A stretch of 15,608 bases of DNA, from NCBI GenBank assembly GCA_905233295.1, contig CAJODX010000018.1, positions 1 through 15,608 of the forward strand, in the 5' to 3' direction. Each line of letters starts with the position of its first letter. Within the stretch, counting starts at the first letter, position 1. The translations under genes were made by a program, and so were the position numbers. The notes under the pieces are model-generated. The model had not been told where the DNA came from. It did no database searches and saw only the letters and a list, made by a program, of their open reading frames with translations. Below, piece by piece: positions 15,135 to 15,608 of the stretch. The DNA comes from an uncultured Synergistales bacterium (lineage in GTDB: Bacteria > Synergistota > Synergistia > Synergistales > Aminobacteriaceae).

Positions 15135-15327
15135 AGGAAGACCTCCGTTTTTAAGCGGAAGATGAATTGCATTTCATGTATAATAACAAATAGAGAGAGA
15201 AAAATATCTGAAAAGGCATTGTCAGATTTGAAGAGTTTTTCGGTTAAAAACAGATTTTTTCGCATCTCAACAAAAATGAATTGTAAACCTGCCTGAGTTT
15301 ACAATTGGAATTTTTCAAAATTTTTTC
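15135..15327 (+). repeat. Long direct repeat, copy 1 (193 bp)
   Basis: Aligned by hand without gaps to copy 2, offset by 281 bp: about 12 mismatches in 193 positions, some 94% identity. Internal parts in order: hairpin CCTCCG/CGGAAG (15142-15161), a TATAAT (15179-15184), a GTTTTT/AAAAAC hairpin, and a perfect 10-bp hairpin AATTGTAAAC/GTTTACAATT (15279-15306) followed by T-rich sequence. Differences cluster just after TATAAT and in the middle. It could be a small mobile element, a small-RNA gene pair, or a repeated short ORF; the sequence does not decide. Confidence 0.9.
15279..15306 (+). terminator. Terminator-like hairpin in repeat copy 1 (also 15560-15587 in copy 2)
   Basis: A perfect 10-bp stem with an 8-nt loop (CTGCCTGA) is followed by GGAATTTTTC and, five bases on, a second T6 run. 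The stem is AT-rich and the T tract starts four bases late, so termination would be weak. It is fully conserved between both copies. It might end a short transcript starting near the repeat's TATAAT. Confidence 0.35.
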
Positions 15328-15415
15328 GATTTAAAAAAAATTTTTTGCACAACATTTGCCACAACAAAAATATAAAAAAATTTTAGCATTCATAAAATTT
15401 TACAAAGAAAAATTT

Positions 15416-15608
15416 AGGAAGACCTCCGTTTTTAAGCGGAAGATGAATTGCATTTCATGTATAATAACACAAAAGAAGAGAAAAATATCTGAAAAGGCGA
15501 AGTCGGATTTGAAGAGTTTTTCGGTTAAAAACAGATTTTTTCGCACCTTAACGAAAATGAATTGTAAACCTGCCTGAGTTTACAATTGGAATTTTTCAAA
15601 ATTTTTTC
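15416..15608 (+). repeat. Long direct repeat, copy 2 (193 bp, reaches window end)
   Basis: Second copy of the 193-bp repeat, in the same orientation and separated from copy 1 by 88 bp of unrelated AT-rich DNA (15328-15415). Same internal parts: hairpin 15423-15442, TATAAT 15460-15465, 10-bp terminal hairpin 15560-15587. The match to copy 1 continues to the last base, so the true right boundary is unknown and further copies may lie beyond. Confidence 0.9.

Larger units (their letters stand above)
14934..15608. other. 675-bp intergenic region upstream of flgM, no convincing gene
   Basis: Very AT-rich. It holds the flgM ribosome-binding site, a sigma28-like promoter, a 12-bp inverted repeat, several small hairpins and two direct copies of a long repeat. 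Frames of 73-87 codons exist on both strands, but they lie over the repeats and lack good ribosome-binding sites and recognisable families. The window ends inside the second repeat copy. Confidence 0.8.

Noticed and set aside
15157..15171. Sigma54-like GG-N10-GC spacing (CGGAAG ... TTGCA) in each repeat copy
   Set aside because: Only the GG, the GC and the TTGCA half fit; the -24 half lacks TGGCAC and no sigma54-type gene follows, so it is most likely chance.
15002..15265. 87-codon minus-strand frame upstream of flgM
   Set aside because: Runs antisense through repeat copy 1 and over the flgM promoter candidate; no family recognised.
15135..15608. CRISPR array
   Set aside because: Only two units of about 193 bp with 88 bp between them; CRISPR repeats are about 24-40 bp with many short spacers.

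Overview
The window looks like chromosomal DNA from a flagellated diderm (outer-membrane) bacterium. Lipid A genes (lpxI, lpxB) sit beside flagellar filament-junction genes (flgM, flgN, flgK, flgL and, convergently, fliD). Using LpxI rather than LpxH, together with AT-rich, A/T-ending codons, would fit Synergistota or Negativicutes. I lean towards Synergistota, but the sequence alone does not settle it. No rRNA, tRNA, CRISPR array, integrase or intact transposase was found.

Layout. (1) 2-3241, plus strand: the 3' part of fliD (flagellar cap), whose 5' end lies outside the window. A rho-independent terminator follows at 3266-3312. (2) 3313-14933, minus strand: seven closely spaced genes, transcribed right to left as flgM, flgN, flgK, flgL, csaA, lpxI, lpxB. 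Gaps are 15, 6, 178, 20, 5 and 6 nt, so one long transcription unit is likely. It may start at a sigma28-like promoter near 14977-15004. The only sizeable gap, 178 nt between flgK and flgL, holds overlapping inverted repeats and a T-run that resemble an attenuator or processing site, plus a possible 36-codon ORF. (3) 14934-15608: 675 bp without a convincing gene. It holds a perfect 12-bp inverted repeat around the candidate promoter and two direct copies of a repeat of about 193 bp (15135-15327 and 15416-15608), the second ending exactly at the window edge. Small hairpins here resemble the ends of IS200/IS605-type elements.

How the genes fit together. FlgM holds sigma28 inactive until the hook is complete. 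FlgN escorts FlgK and FlgL to the export gate. FlgK and FlgL form the hook-filament junction and FliD caps the filament. LpxI and LpxB make the fourth-step and fifth-step products of lipid A synthesis. CsaA is a small tRNA-binding-domain protein, found here just after flgL where fliW and csrA often lie.

The most striking feature is that all three hook-associated proteins are greatly enlarged: FliD at least 1079 residues, FlgK 1414, FlgL 1380, against roughly 470, 550 and 320 in enteric bacteria. The conserved terminal export and assembly domains are kept, and the extra length is internal repeated beta-rich modules. This suggests a filament base and tip with large surface-exposed decorations.
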